From Hymenobacter sp. DG25B (lineage in GTDB: Bacteria > Bacteroidota > Bacteroidia > Cytophagales > Hymenobacteraceae), in contig NZ_CP010054.1 of the NCBI RefSeq assembly GCF_000801315.1, forward strand, positions 2,728,001-2,792,000: a stretch of 64,000 nt of DNA, read 5' to 3'. The notes below the pieces were generated by a model. It saw only the letters and a list, made by a program, of their open reading frames with translations, was not told the origin of the DNA and ran no database searches. Of this stretch, positions 24,554 to 32,499 are shown one piece after another. The translations under genes and the position numbers were made by a program. Position 1 is the stretch's first letter. Each line of letters opens with the position of its first letter.

Positions 24554-26139
24554 TGCGGTATCTGTTTTTTTGCTTGTTGGGTTTGCTGCTGGCCGATATG
24601 CGCCAGTGTTCCTCGCCCCCGGGCGCCAACGGGCAATCTGCCGCCGCTTCAGAAGCCAATACCATAGCCGCAGCAAAGCCACCAGAGCCTATTGGACCCT
24701 ACATACAGGCTCTGCTGGATACCACGGCCGCCGGCAGTACCCCGGCCGCCGATGCCCGTCTGCAACTGCTGGCCGGACCGGCCGTGCGCCGCTTTTACGC
24801 CGAGGCCCAACCCGCCTGGACGCTGCCCGCCGACAGCCTGGCGCCGCCGGCCCGCACTGCCCTGCAGCTCCTGGCCCACGCCGATGACTTTGGCCTGCTG
24901 CGCACCGACTACCACTGGCCCCGCCTGCAGGCCCTGCGCGATTCGCTGGCCCGCCGCAGCACTGCCCGCCAGCAGGCCCGCCTGGAGGTTTACCTGACCG
25001 ATGCCCTGCTGCACCTCATGCGCGACCTGCACCGCGGCAAGCTGCACCCCTACACGCTTTCGGCCCGGGAAATTGCGGCTAAAAAACCGCTGCCGGTAGA
25101 GGTGCTATTGCGCCAGGGCGTGCAGGCGCAGCAGGTGCGGGAAACGGTGGAGGCCTGCCAGCCCCGCAACCGGGAATACCGGCAGCTGCAGCGGGCCCTG
25201 CAGGCCTGGCTCCGGCGCCCGGTTGCCTCTAACCCTGACTCGGCGGCCGTGCACCAAAGCCGGTTTCGGCAGGTGGCCATTAATCTGGAGCGGTGGCGCT
25301 GGGGCACCTTCCCCGACTCCGAATATGTGCTTATTAATCTGCCGGCGTATGAGCTGTATCTGGTGAAGCAGGACAGCCTACAGCGGCGCCATCATGTTAT
25401 TGTGGGTAAGCCCATTACACCCTCCCCCACGCTCAGCAGCCGCATCACGCACTTCACTCTGGCCCCCGACTGGCACGTACCCAACTCCATTGCCACCAAA
25501 GAGCTGTTACCCATGCTGCGCCGCAACCCGGCCGCCTTCGTCAACAATAATTACAGCATTTATAACCGCCAGGGCACGCCCGTAAACCCGTATCAGGTAA
25601 ACTGGTACCGGGTATCGGCCCAGAATTTTCCGTATACCATCCGGCAGTCATCGGGCTGCGATAATGCATTGGGTAACATTGTGTTCCGCTTTCCCAGTCC
25701 TTATTCCGTTTACCTGCACGATACGCCCATGCGCGGGGCATTTGCCCTGCCGGTGCGGGCGCTCAGCCATGGCTGCATCCGGCTGGCGCAGCCCATGCAG
25801 CTGGCCGCCTACCTGCTGCGCCGCGACGGCAAGCAGCTGCGCCTGCCCTCCGAAAGTGAGTGTGCCCGCCAAACCCAACCCAAAGACATCTGGCTTCGGC
25901 GCCCCCTGCCCATTCACATACGCTACCTGACATGCGCCGCCGAACAGGGCCAGCTCCGCTTTTACCCCGATATCTACCGCCGCGACGCCAGCATACGGAA
26001 AGCATTTTTTGGGCAGTCAAGTTCGCTTTACTCTTTTGAACGCCGGACCACAAAAAAGCCCCGGCCATGGCCGGGGCTTTGTCTAAACAAGCACACATTA
26101 CCCATGTACTTACCACGGGCACTCCCTAAAAATGGGTAG
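24553..26139 (+). CDS. L,D-transpeptidase of the LdtD/YcbB type, possibly C-terminally frameshifted
   Basis: 528 residues with a hydrophobic N-terminus (RYLFFCLLGLLLADM), a large scaffold region (about 50-270) as in E. coli LdtD, and the YkuD catalytic domain with HVPNSIATKELLPMLRRNPA and the active-site motif SHGCIRLAQPMQLA (Cys near residue 407). Such enzymes make 3-3 crosslinks in peptidoglycan in the periplasm, often under stress or in dormancy. The start overlaps the ATPase stop (TGATG). The last 33 codons run through a perfect terminator hairpin at 26055-26080 and into the next gene. One extra T in the T6 run at 26005-26010 would instead give a stop at 26037-26039, just before the hairpin. 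Confidence 0.88.
   Translation: MRYLFFCLLGLLLADMRQCSSPPGANGQSAAASEANTIAAAKPPEPIGPYIQALLDTTAAGSTPAADARLQLLAGPAVRRFYAEAQPAWTLPADSLAPPARTALQLLAHADDFGLLRTDYHWPRLQALRDSLARRSTARQQARLEVYLTDALLHLMRDLHRGKLHPYTLSAREIAAKKPLPVEVLLRQGVQAQQVRETVEACQPRNREYRQLQRALQAWLRRPVASNPDSAAVHQSRFRQVAINLERWRWGTFPDSEYVLINLPAYELYLVKQDSLQRRHHVIVGKPITPSPTLSSRITHFTLAPDWHVPNSIATKELLPMLRRNPAAFVNNNYSIYNRQGTPVNPYQVNWYRVSAQNFPYTIRQSSGCDNALGNIVFRFPSPYSVYLHDTPMRGAFALPVRALSHGCIRLAQPMQLAAYLLRRDGKQLRLPSESECARQTQPKDIWLRRPLPIHIRYLTCAAEQGQLRFYPDIYRRDASIRKAFFGQSSSLYSFERRTTKKPRPWPGLCLNKHTLPMYLPRALPKNG
26055..26080. terminator. intrinsic terminator at the end of the stress block
   Basis: Perfect 26-nt palindrome AAAGCCCCGG-CCATGG-CCGGGGCTTT, preceded by a further A-run (26052-26054) and followed by TG. 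It can act in both directions, between the L,D-transpeptidase and the convergent small gene ending at 26126. It lies inside the annotated L,D-transpeptidase frame, which is unusual. Confidence 0.8.
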
Positions 26140-26401
26140 TAGAGTAGTGCTCGTCAATGGCCGAATCCATGGCTTCCTTGAAATAAGCCAGGAGCTTACT
26201 GCGCTCGGCATCAGGCATGTTCTGAAGCACGTGCTCAAAGGTGGTGCGGTACACGTGGGCCATGAAATTTGCGCCGTAGGTGGCGAAAAAGTCGTCGTGA
26301 ATTTTGTTGAAGGAAATTTTCTCCGCTGATGAGATGGATAGCGAGAGGGCCAGCCATTCCTTGGCATTATTTGCCAGGCTGAATTGTAAGTCTTTGTCCA
26401 T
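26126..26401 (-). CDS. small conserved-looking protein of unknown function
   Basis: 91 residues, mostly alpha-helical, acidic and without TM segments. Readable parts are KEWLALSLSISSAEKISFNK and MPDAERSKLLAYFKEAMDSA. I do not recognise the family. The frame has normal local codon use and an ATG start (26401). It is convergent with the L,D-transpeptidase, overlapping its present reading frame by 14 bp; this overlap disappears if the transpeptidase really ends at 26039. Confidence 0.6.
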   Translation of the reverse strand: MDKDLQFSLANNAKEWLALSLSISSAEKISFNKIHDDFFATYGANFMAHVYRTTFEHVLQNMPDAERSKLLAYFKEAMDSAIDEHYSTTHF

Positions 26402-26446
26402 AGAGGTTACTGGTAGGCCGCAAGGCTAAAGGTTAATGGGCTATGC

Positions 26447-26788
26447 TTAGCGGGCCCGGCGAAAGGGCCGGAAAGTAGGCACCTCAAAAAGGGGAATAAG
26501 AGGCCCCTGGCCACCGTGGGCGGCAAAAAACTGCTGAATGGCAGCTTCCAGGGCGGGGCGGTCGTTCAGTGGCATCTTGGCAAATACATCCTGCTGGTCG
26601 AGCGGGGCCGTGAGGCTGCTTAGGCGGCAGCTGTCGATGCCCAGCGGATGCTCAATAAACAGCGGGGTGCCGTCCTGAGCCAGGTGGTCGTGCTGGTAGC
26701 ACCAGGCCTGATTAAAACCAGGGCGGCTGGCACTGCGGCCTTGGTCGATGGGCATAAAGCCAAGGCTTTGCAGATAGGTATCGGTCAT
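26447..26788 (-). CDS. hypothetical protein, 113 residues
   Basis: Soluble small protein beginning MTDTYLQSLGFMPIDQGRSA with a basic C-terminus (FEVPTFRPFRRAR). No recognised domain. The pattern of a short N-terminal helix followed by an LGF and beta-rich middle (GTPLFIEHPLGIDSCRLSSL) is similar in layout to the next upstream gene, hinting that the two could be distant relatives. Located 45 bp from the 91-residue gene and 18 bp from the 89-residue gene, all on the minus strand, so probably one small operon. Confidence 0.55.
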   Translation of the reverse strand: MTDTYLQSLGFMPIDQGRSASRPGFNQAWCYQHDHLAQDGTPLFIEHPLGIDSCRLSSLTAPLDQQDVFAKMPLNDRPALEAAIQQFFAAHGGQGPLIPLFEVPTFRPFRRAR

Positions 26789-26806
26789 GGGAACGGGGAA
26801 AAGAAA

Positions 26807-27076
26807 TCAGAGGGAAGGCATTAACTCAGCAGACCAGTTTACCTGCCGGAGCAGGATGCGGAATTCGGCCTCAGAAGCCACGCGGCCCTGGAAGCTATAC
26901 AGCATCTGGCCATTCACCACTTCTAAAAGCGTGAGCTCGGCATCATCATACAGTACAATGGTTTCCTGCCCGCAGGCACTGGCACGACTGTAGCGCGCCT
27001 GGCGGGGCGGAGCGCTGTAGGGGGCAAAGCCAAACGCCTGCAGTAGCTCGGCAGATGGCTGATAGTAGGAAGGCAT
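26807..27076 (-). CDS. hypothetical protein, 89 residues
   Basis: ATG at 27076 gives MPSYYQPSAELLQAFGFAPY; an upstream in-frame start at 27154 adds 26 residues of no clear merit. The middle is beta-rich (GQETIVLYDDAELTLLEVVN) and reminiscent of small two-layer folds, and the protein ends AEFRILLRQVNWSAELMPSL. Family unknown. First gene of the trio of small minus-strand genes. 250 bp separate it from the ABC ATPase stop; I see no gene or clear terminator in that gap. Confidence 0.5.
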   Translation of the reverse strand: MPSYYQPSAELLQAFGFAPYSAPPRQARYSRASACGQETIVLYDDAELTLLEVVNGQMLYSFQGRVASEAEFRILLRQVNWSAELMPSL

Positions 27077-27326
27077 AAGGAAAAGCCCGTGAATGGGGCG
27101 CAGAGCCAGTGGGCCGTGCGGTACGCTAAGCGGCGCAGCGCAGTAGCGCTGCAAAAGAAGTTATGCAGCCCTGCTATGGCCGGTACTTCAGGTAAGGGTA
27201 ACCGGGCTGGTTAAGTTCATTCCGGGCCCGGCCGAAAGAAGCGGATGCGCTACTTTTCAGTCTGTTAACATACCAGCTTAAGAAATGCTTTTTACCCGGC
27301 TACCATGGTTGCTGAAAGCAATTAGC

Positions 27327-28313
27327 TCAAATATACCAAACTCTATCTGCCGGGAGGGAAACGGCTACGGAATGGCCCACAGAAAGGCTGCGGTTGCCGG
27401 TTTTAACCGTAATACTGCTGCCCAGCAGGCTTATTTTAATTTCGGAATAGCTGCCAAAGTATTTTACTGCCGTTACGAGGCCCGCTACTCCGCTCCCGGT
27501 ATCAGCGGCCAGCTGTATATCCTCGGGGCGCACCAGCAGCTGCTTGCCTTTCCGGGGTTTGGCGCCGGTTTGTTGGGCGAAGGCCTTTAGTAGCGGCCCC
27601 GTCAGCAGGTTATAGTCGCCGAAAAGAGCGGCGGCATACGCGGAAACCGGCTGCTGGTAAATCTGAGCCGGCGTGCCCCGCTGAATCAGTTGCCCGGCCT
27701 GCATCACCAGAATTTCATCGGCCCAGGAAAGGGTATCCAGCGGGTCGTGGGAAATTAAGGTGCAGGTGATGCCCAACTCTTCGCTGATATCCCGAATAAC
27801 CGATTTCAGGATTTGCTTGTGTCCCATGTCCAGGTTGGAAAAGGGCTCATCCAGCAGGAGTAATTTGGGCGAAGTGAGCAGCAGCCGGGCCAGGGCAATG
27901 CGCTGCCGCTCGCCGCCGGAAAGCTGGTTGGTTTGCCGCTGTGCCAGGTGCCGGATGCGGCAAATAGCATAGAGCCGGTCCAGCTCAGCCGCCGAGAGCT
28001 TATTGGCGTAGCGCAGCACCTGCTCTACCCGCAGAAACTTGGGCAGCTCAAACTGCTGCGACAAATACGCTACGCCCGGCGTACCCGGCACCAGCTTTTC
28101 TGTGGGTCCTTTTACCCGCGTTTCCTCAAAATACACCTCACCGGCCGTGGGTTGCACCAGTCCGGCAATGGTTTGCAGCAGCGTGCTTTTGCCCGAGCCG
28201 GTTTCGCCGGCAATGGCTATTTTCTGGAATTGCTGCTGCGTGAAGCTGATGTTTTGCAACACCGCATTTTCCCGCTCCTGCAAACTGATTCCCGAAACTT
28301 CTAAAAAATGCAT
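27327..28313 (-). CDS. orphan ABC-type ATPase (PotA/FbpC-like with C-terminal TOBE region)
   Basis: 328 residues. Walker A AGETGSGKS, signature NQLSGGERQRIALARLLL, Walker B LLLLDEPFSNLD, switch His in CTLISHDPLDTLSWADE. Residues 240-328 (KQLLVRPEDIQLAADTGSGV) form a TOBE-like regulatory domain, as in importers for polyamines, iron or sulfate. No permease or binding-protein gene is adjacent, so its membrane partner must be elsewhere or it has a non-transport role. It is followed on the same strand by small unknown genes. Confidence 0.85.
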   Translation of the reverse strand: MHFLEVSGISLQERENAVLQNISFTQQQFQKIAIAGETGSGKSTLLQTIAGLVQPTAGEVYFEETRVKGPTEKLVPGTPGVAYLSQQFELPKFLRVEQVLRYANKLSAAELDRLYAICRIRHLAQRQTNQLSGGERQRIALARLLLTSPKLLLLDEPFSNLDMGHKQILKSVIRDISEELGITCTLISHDPLDTLSWADEILVMQAGQLIQRGTPAQIYQQPVSAYAAALFGDYNLLTGPLLKAFAQQTGAKPRKGKQLLVRPEDIQLAADTGSGVAGLVTAVKYFGSYSEIKISLLGSSITVKTGNRSLSVGHSVAVSLPADRVWYI

Positions 28314-28367
28314 AGGTGCAGGTGGAGTGGCCGGTAATGGCCCGGGCCACGGGTAAAGATACGCGCC

Positions 28368-28937
28368 TTACTCCGCCCTTACGCCTGCCGGGCCATACAC
28401 CAGCACATAGGCCGGTGGAATATTCAGCAGCACATGGACATTGCTGAGCAACTGAAAGAAGCGCCCAAACAGCTTTTTGTTGCGCAATGAATACTGGAAC
28501 AGAATGAGCCGGCCAGCGGGCTGCAACGCTTGCCTGGTATTCTCTAGAATACGCCAGCCCAGGCGCCGGGGCAAGGAGGTGAAGGGCAGGCCGCACACCA
28601 CAAAGTCGGCGGGTGGCAGGTTTCGCTGCCGCAGATATTCGGTGGTTTTATCGGCTGAGCCGTGGATGATGTGCACGTGGGCGTGGCCCGCGTAGCGTTT
28701 CTGGAGAAGCTGGCAGAACCGGCGGTTTACTTCTATCAGCACAATGGCCGTATCGGGCTGGCGGCGCTGCATCAGCACATCAGTAAAAACACCCGTGCCG
28801 GGTCCGTATTCCACAATACACTGGGCACGGGTAAAATCTATCGGCTCCATTACCTGCTCCGTCAGCTCGCGGGAGCTGGGCACCATAGAACCCACGGTGG
28901 CCGGGTTGCGGAAGAACTCTTCCAGAAATGAGGGCAT
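28368..28937 (-). CDS. class I SAM methyltransferase (phospholipid N-methyltransferase-like)
   Basis: 189 residues. N-terminal EEFFRNPATVGSMVPSSREL is typical of PmtA and related rRNA-adenine-methyltransferase-fold proteins, followed by SAM motif I CIVEYGPGTGVFTDVL, an acidic motif II end (IVLIEVNRRFCQLL) and the catalytic-region motif ADFVVCGLPFTSLPRRLG. Members methylate phosphatidylethanolamine or rRNA adenines. The PFTSLP motif in place of NPPY argues for a lipid-methylating or uncharacterised subgroup. 54 bp upstream of the ABC ATPase on the same strand. Confidence 0.78.
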   Translation of the reverse strand: MPSFLEEFFRNPATVGSMVPSSRELTEQVMEPIDFTRAQCIVEYGPGTGVFTDVLMQRRQPDTAIVLIEVNRRFCQLLQKRYAGHAHVHIIHGSADKTTEYLRQRNLPPADFVVCGLPFTSLPRRLGWRILENTRQALQPAGRLILFQYSLRNKKLFGRFFQLLSNVHVLLNIPPAYVLVYGPAGVRAE

Positions 28938-29044
28938 GAAATAGCGGTGGAAGGGAAACGAATAACTCAGGATAACTTAAATCTGATTCGGCTGACTACA
29001 GCCGCTTGCCGCTTCTGGTAACGGCTACGGTTGAGTTGCCTGCC

Positions 29045-31591
29045 TTAAAAGGCGTTGCCTCTAAACTGGTCCAGATACGGCGCCGTCCGGCTTTGTTTTG
29101 CCTTCGCCACCTTATCGGGCGTGCCGGCCACTACTACCTGCCCGCCTTCGTCGCCGGCGCCGGGTCCCATATCCAGCACCCAGTCGCTGCCGGCCACCAC
29201 GCGCATGTCGTGCTCTACTACGATGACGGTATTGCCGGCGTCTACCAGCCCATTTAGCTGGGTGAGCAGCTTCTCCACATCGGAGGGGTGCAGGCCAGTG
29301 GTGGGCTCATCGAGGACGTAGAGCGAGTTGCCGCGCTGGGCCTTTTGCAGCTCCGTGGCCAGCTTAATGCGCTGGGCCTCGCCGCCGGAAAGCTCGGTGG
29401 CGGGCTGGCCCAGGCGCAGGTAGCCCAGGCCCACTTCGCGCAGCACCGTAAGGGCGCGGTGCACGGCAGGCTCTTCCCGGAAAAATTCCCAGGCGGCATC
29501 CACCGTGAGGCCCAGCACCTCGGCAATGTTCTTATCCTGATAGGTTATTTCGAGGGTTTTGGCGTTGTAGCGGGCGCCATGGCACACGGGGCAGGGCGCG
29601 TACACGCTGGGCAGAAACAGCAGCTCCACCATTACGAAGCCTTCACCCTGGCAATTCTCGCAGCGGCCTTTAGCTACGTTAAAAGAAAAGCGGCCGGCAT
29701 CGTAGCGGCGCTTTTTGGCCGCGGGCGTGGCCGCAAACAGCCGCCGCACGTGGTCGAAGAGGCCGGTATAAGTAGCCATATTGGAGCGCGGCGTGCGCCC
29801 GATGGGCTTCTGGTCTACGCGCACCAGGCGCTTAATGTGCTCCATGCCCCCGGCAATCTGCCCGCCGGTTGCAATGGGCGCGGCCCGTTCCAGCGGGTCG
29901 CCTTCCTCCTCTTCCGTGGGCAGTTGATGCCCGAGGTGCTCGGCCACCAGCTCTACCAGCACCTGGCTAACCAGGCTGGACTTGCCGGAGCCCGACACGC
30001 CCGTGACGGTGGTGAACACGCCCAGCGGAAATTCCACATTCAGGTCCTGCAGGTTGTTGCGCGTTACGCCCTGCAGGCGGAGCCAGCCGTTAGGCTGGCG
30101 CGCCGGGTTCTCCGGCCGGGTTTCTTCATTAAATAAATAACGGCGCGTCTGCGAGGCACCTACGGCCGCCAGCCCAGCGGGCGGGCCGCTGTAAAGGATT
30201 TCTCCGCCCAGCTCGCCGGCGGCGGGGCCTACATCCACCAGCCAATCGGCCTGCCGAACTACGTCCAGGTTATGCTCTACCACGAACAGGGAATTGCCGG
30301 CCTTTTTCAAGCCGGCCAGCGCCTTCAGCAGGGCGGCGGTATCGGAAGGATGCAGACCCGCAGAGGGCTCATCGAGCACATATACTACTCCAAACAGGTT
30401 GGAATACAGCTGCGTAGCCAGCCGCAGCCGCTGCAGCTCCCCCGGCGACAACGTAGGCGTGCTGCGCTCCAGGGAAAGATACCCCAACCCCAGATCCAGC
30501 AGCACAGACAGGCGGGCGCACAGATCCTCAGCAATGCGTTGCGCCACAATCACCTGCTCCGGGTGCTCCGCGTTGTGCTTTTTGCTGCCGGTGTTAGAGC
30601 CATCGGCATAAGGCTTGAGCAGGGCAGCCATCCGCTTCAGCGGCAGCCCCGACATATCCGCAATATCCAGCCCGGCAAACGTAACGGCCAACGACTCCGG
30701 CCGCAGGCGCTTGCCGTGGCAGGTGGGGCACGCGGTGCTCAGCATGTACTGCAGGGCCCGCTTTTTCATGAGAGGGCTTTGCGTGGTGGCAAAGGTGTGC
30801 AGCACGTGCCGCCGTACGCCCGTGAAGGTACCCATGTAGTTTGGCTGCTCCCGGCGCTTAAGGGCGCGCTGGGTTTCGGCGGGCGTGTAGCCGGGGTACA
30901 CGGGCACCACGGGCTGCTCTTCGGTGAACAGAATCCAGTCGCGCTGCGCCTGGGGTAGTTCCTGCCAGGGGCGGTCGATGTCGTAGCCGAGCGTTACCAG
31001 GATGTCGCGCTGGTTCTGGCCGCCCCAGGCCTGGGGCCAGGCCGCAATGGCCCGCTCCCGGATGGTGAGCGTGGGGTTGGGCACCATGGTTTCTTCCGTT
31101 ACCTCATAGATGCGGCCCAGACCGTGGCAGGTGGGGCAGGCACCTTCCGGGGTGTTGGGCGAAAACCCTTCGGCATATACAATGCTCTGGCCCGCCGGGT
31201 AGTTGCCGGCCCGCGAGTACAGCATGCGTACTAGGTTGGAAAGCGTAGTAACCGAGCCTACCGAGGAACGCGTGGTGGGGGTGCCGCGCTGCTGCTGCAG
31301 GGCCACGGCCGGCGGCAGGCCGTCAATGGATTCCACTTCCGGCACGGCCATCTGGTGAAACAGCCGCCGCGCATACGGCGACACCGACTCCAGATAGCGC
31401 CGCTGCGCCTCGGCGTAAAGCGTACCAAAGGCCAGCGAGGATTTGCCGGAGCCCGACACGCCCGTAAACACCACCAGCGCATCGCGCGGAATGTCTACAT
31501 CAATGTTGCGGAGGTTGTGCTCCCGGGCCCCGCGCACGCGCACAAAGCCAGAGAAAGGGTGGTCCGGAAGGTCAGCAGCAGAAGTCGCCAT
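29045..31591 (-). CDS. UvrA paralogue (UvrA2 class) ABC ATPase
   Basis: 848 residues, about 100 shorter than canonical UvrA. Two ABC modules: [20 protein letters not shown] near the N-terminus, and [17 protein letters not shown] with [16 protein letters not shown] near the C-terminus. Zinc modules are [17 protein letters not shown] and CENCQGEGF...CPVCHGAR. The stretch that in UvrA forms the UvrB-binding domain is absent between YSRAGNYP and the first zinc module. This matches the UvrA2/DrrC-type class seen in stress-tolerant bacteria, linked to DNA-damage or drug tolerance without direct UvrB loading. The gene is alone on this strand. Confidence 0.9.
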   Translation of the reverse strand: MATSAADLPDHPFSGFVRVRGAREHNLRNIDVDIPRDALVVFTGVSGSGKSSLAFGTLYAEAQRRYLESVSPYARRLFHQMAVPEVESIDGLPPAVALQQQRGTPTTRSSVGSVTTLSNLVRMLYSRAGNYPAGQSIVYAEGFSPNTPEGACPTCHGLGRIYEVTEETMVPNPTLTIRERAIAAWPQAWGGQNQRDILVTLGYDIDRPWQELPQAQRDWILFTEEQPVVPVYPGYTPAETQRALKRREQPNYMGTFTGVRRHVLHTFATTQSPLMKKRALQYMLSTACPTCHGKRLRPESLAVTFAGLDIADMSGLPLKRMAALLKPYADGSNTGSKKHNAEHPEQVIVAQRIAEDLCARLSVLLDLGLGYLSLERSTPTLSPGELQRLRLATQLYSNLFGVVYVLDEPSAGLHPSDTAALLKALAGLKKAGNSLFVVEHNLDVVRQADWLVDVGPAAGELGGEILYSGPPAGLAAVGASQTRRYLFNEETRPENPARQPNGWLRLQGVTRNNLQDLNVEFPLGVFTTVTGVSGSGKSSLVSQVLVELVAEHLGHQLPTEEEEGDPLERAAPIATGGQIAGGMEHIKRLVRVDQKPIGRTPRSNMATYTGLFDHVRRLFAATPAAKKRRYDAGRFSFNVAKGRCENCQGEGFVMVELLFLPSVYAPCPVCHGARYNAKTLEITYQDKNIAEVLGLTVDAAWEFFREEPAVHRALTVLREVGLGYLRLGQPATELSGGEAQRIKLATELQKAQRGNSLYVLDEPTTGLHPSDVEKLLTQLNGLVDAGNTVIVVEHDMRVVAGSDWVLDMGPGAGDEGGQVVVAGTPDKVAKAKQSRTAPYLDQFRGNAF

Positions 31592-31721
31592 GAAAAGCAG
31601 AAGTTCAGGTTGGATGCACCAGCATACGTAACTGCATTCCGCGCTGCCTATTCTGCTTCAAAAAATTAGCCGCATGGCCCGTAAAAACCGTCTGTTTCTG
31701 CGCCTTGTTTTTCTTATCCCA

Positions 31722-32330
31722 CTAATCCGCTATGCGTTCCTGCGCCTGCTTTTTCTGCTGATGCAGGGCACGCTCGATGCGCTGATCAGGCACCAGCCAG
31801 ATGAAGGCTACCAGCACGTAAAAGAAACCTCCGGCCCACGCATTCCAGAAGCTGGCGCCAATGCCAAGGCAATAGAGTATTGCCGTAGCCTTGCCTTTCA
31901 GGTCGCGCCCAATGGCATAAGCCAGCACGGAATTAGGCCCTTCTGATTTTATAATGCTGTTCTGCAGGATAAAGTAGGCAATGGCCGACATCAGGAGCAC
32001 AAAGCCGTAGGCGGCCATGGGCACTTGGGCAAAATGATTTTCTCCCACCCAGCCGGTGGAAAACGGAATAAGGGAAAGCCAGAACAGCAGGTGCAGATTG
32101 GCCCACAACGTGCGGCCACTGATTTTGCTGGTTCCCGTGAGCATCATGTGATGATTATTCCAGTAGATGCCCACGTAGATAAAGCTCAGCACATAGCTCA
32201 GAAAAACCGGGAGCATTGGCCGCAGTGCGGCAAAGTCCTGCCCATGCGGCACCTTAATTTCCAGCACCATAATGGTGATGATAATGGCCAGTACTCCGTC
32301 GCTGAAAGCCTCGAGGCGTCCTTTATGCAT
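31722..32330 (-). CDS. TMEM175-family potassium channel protein (DUF1211)
   Basis: 202 residues with about six TM helices. The TM1 motif RLEAFSDGVLAIIITIMVLE is the family hallmark (FSDGVxAIxxT). Bacterial TMEM175 proteins form tetrameric K+-permeable channels. Second conserved region YVGIYWNNHHMML. No neighbour explains its role. It ends 130 bp before the uvrA2 start (31591), so the two minus-strand genes may be transcribed separately. Confidence 0.88.
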   Translation of the reverse strand: MHKGRLEAFSDGVLAIIITIMVLEIKVPHGQDFAALRPMLPVFLSYVLSFIYVGIYWNNHHMMLTGTSKISGRTLWANLHLLFWLSLIPFSTGWVGENHFAQVPMAAYGFVLLMSAIAYFILQNSIIKSEGPNSVLAYAIGRDLKGKATAILYCLGIGASFWNAWAGGFFYVLVAFIWLVPDQRIERALHQQKKQAQERIAD

Positions 32331-32460
32331 ATGCGGCCCGCTTTAGCAGGGAATAAAAAAAGTGATAATAAACCCTTGCCATTTCACAAGTAAGCGCGCA
32401 TTCTCATTCTTTTCTTCAATATCCCTGAGCCGAAGACAGTGAGAATGGCCTAAGGTTACC

Positions 32461-32468
32461 TAATTTTG
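32461..32468 (+). promoter_or_regulatory. candidate -7 promoter element TAATTTTG
   Basis: Exact TAnnTTTG match 31 bp before the ATG of the OmpA-family gene. No strong -33 TTG is visible at the usual distance, so this is a moderate prediction. Confidence 0.4.
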
Positions 32469-32499
32469 AAGGATAACGGCGTTTCTGCTTTCAGTTAGT

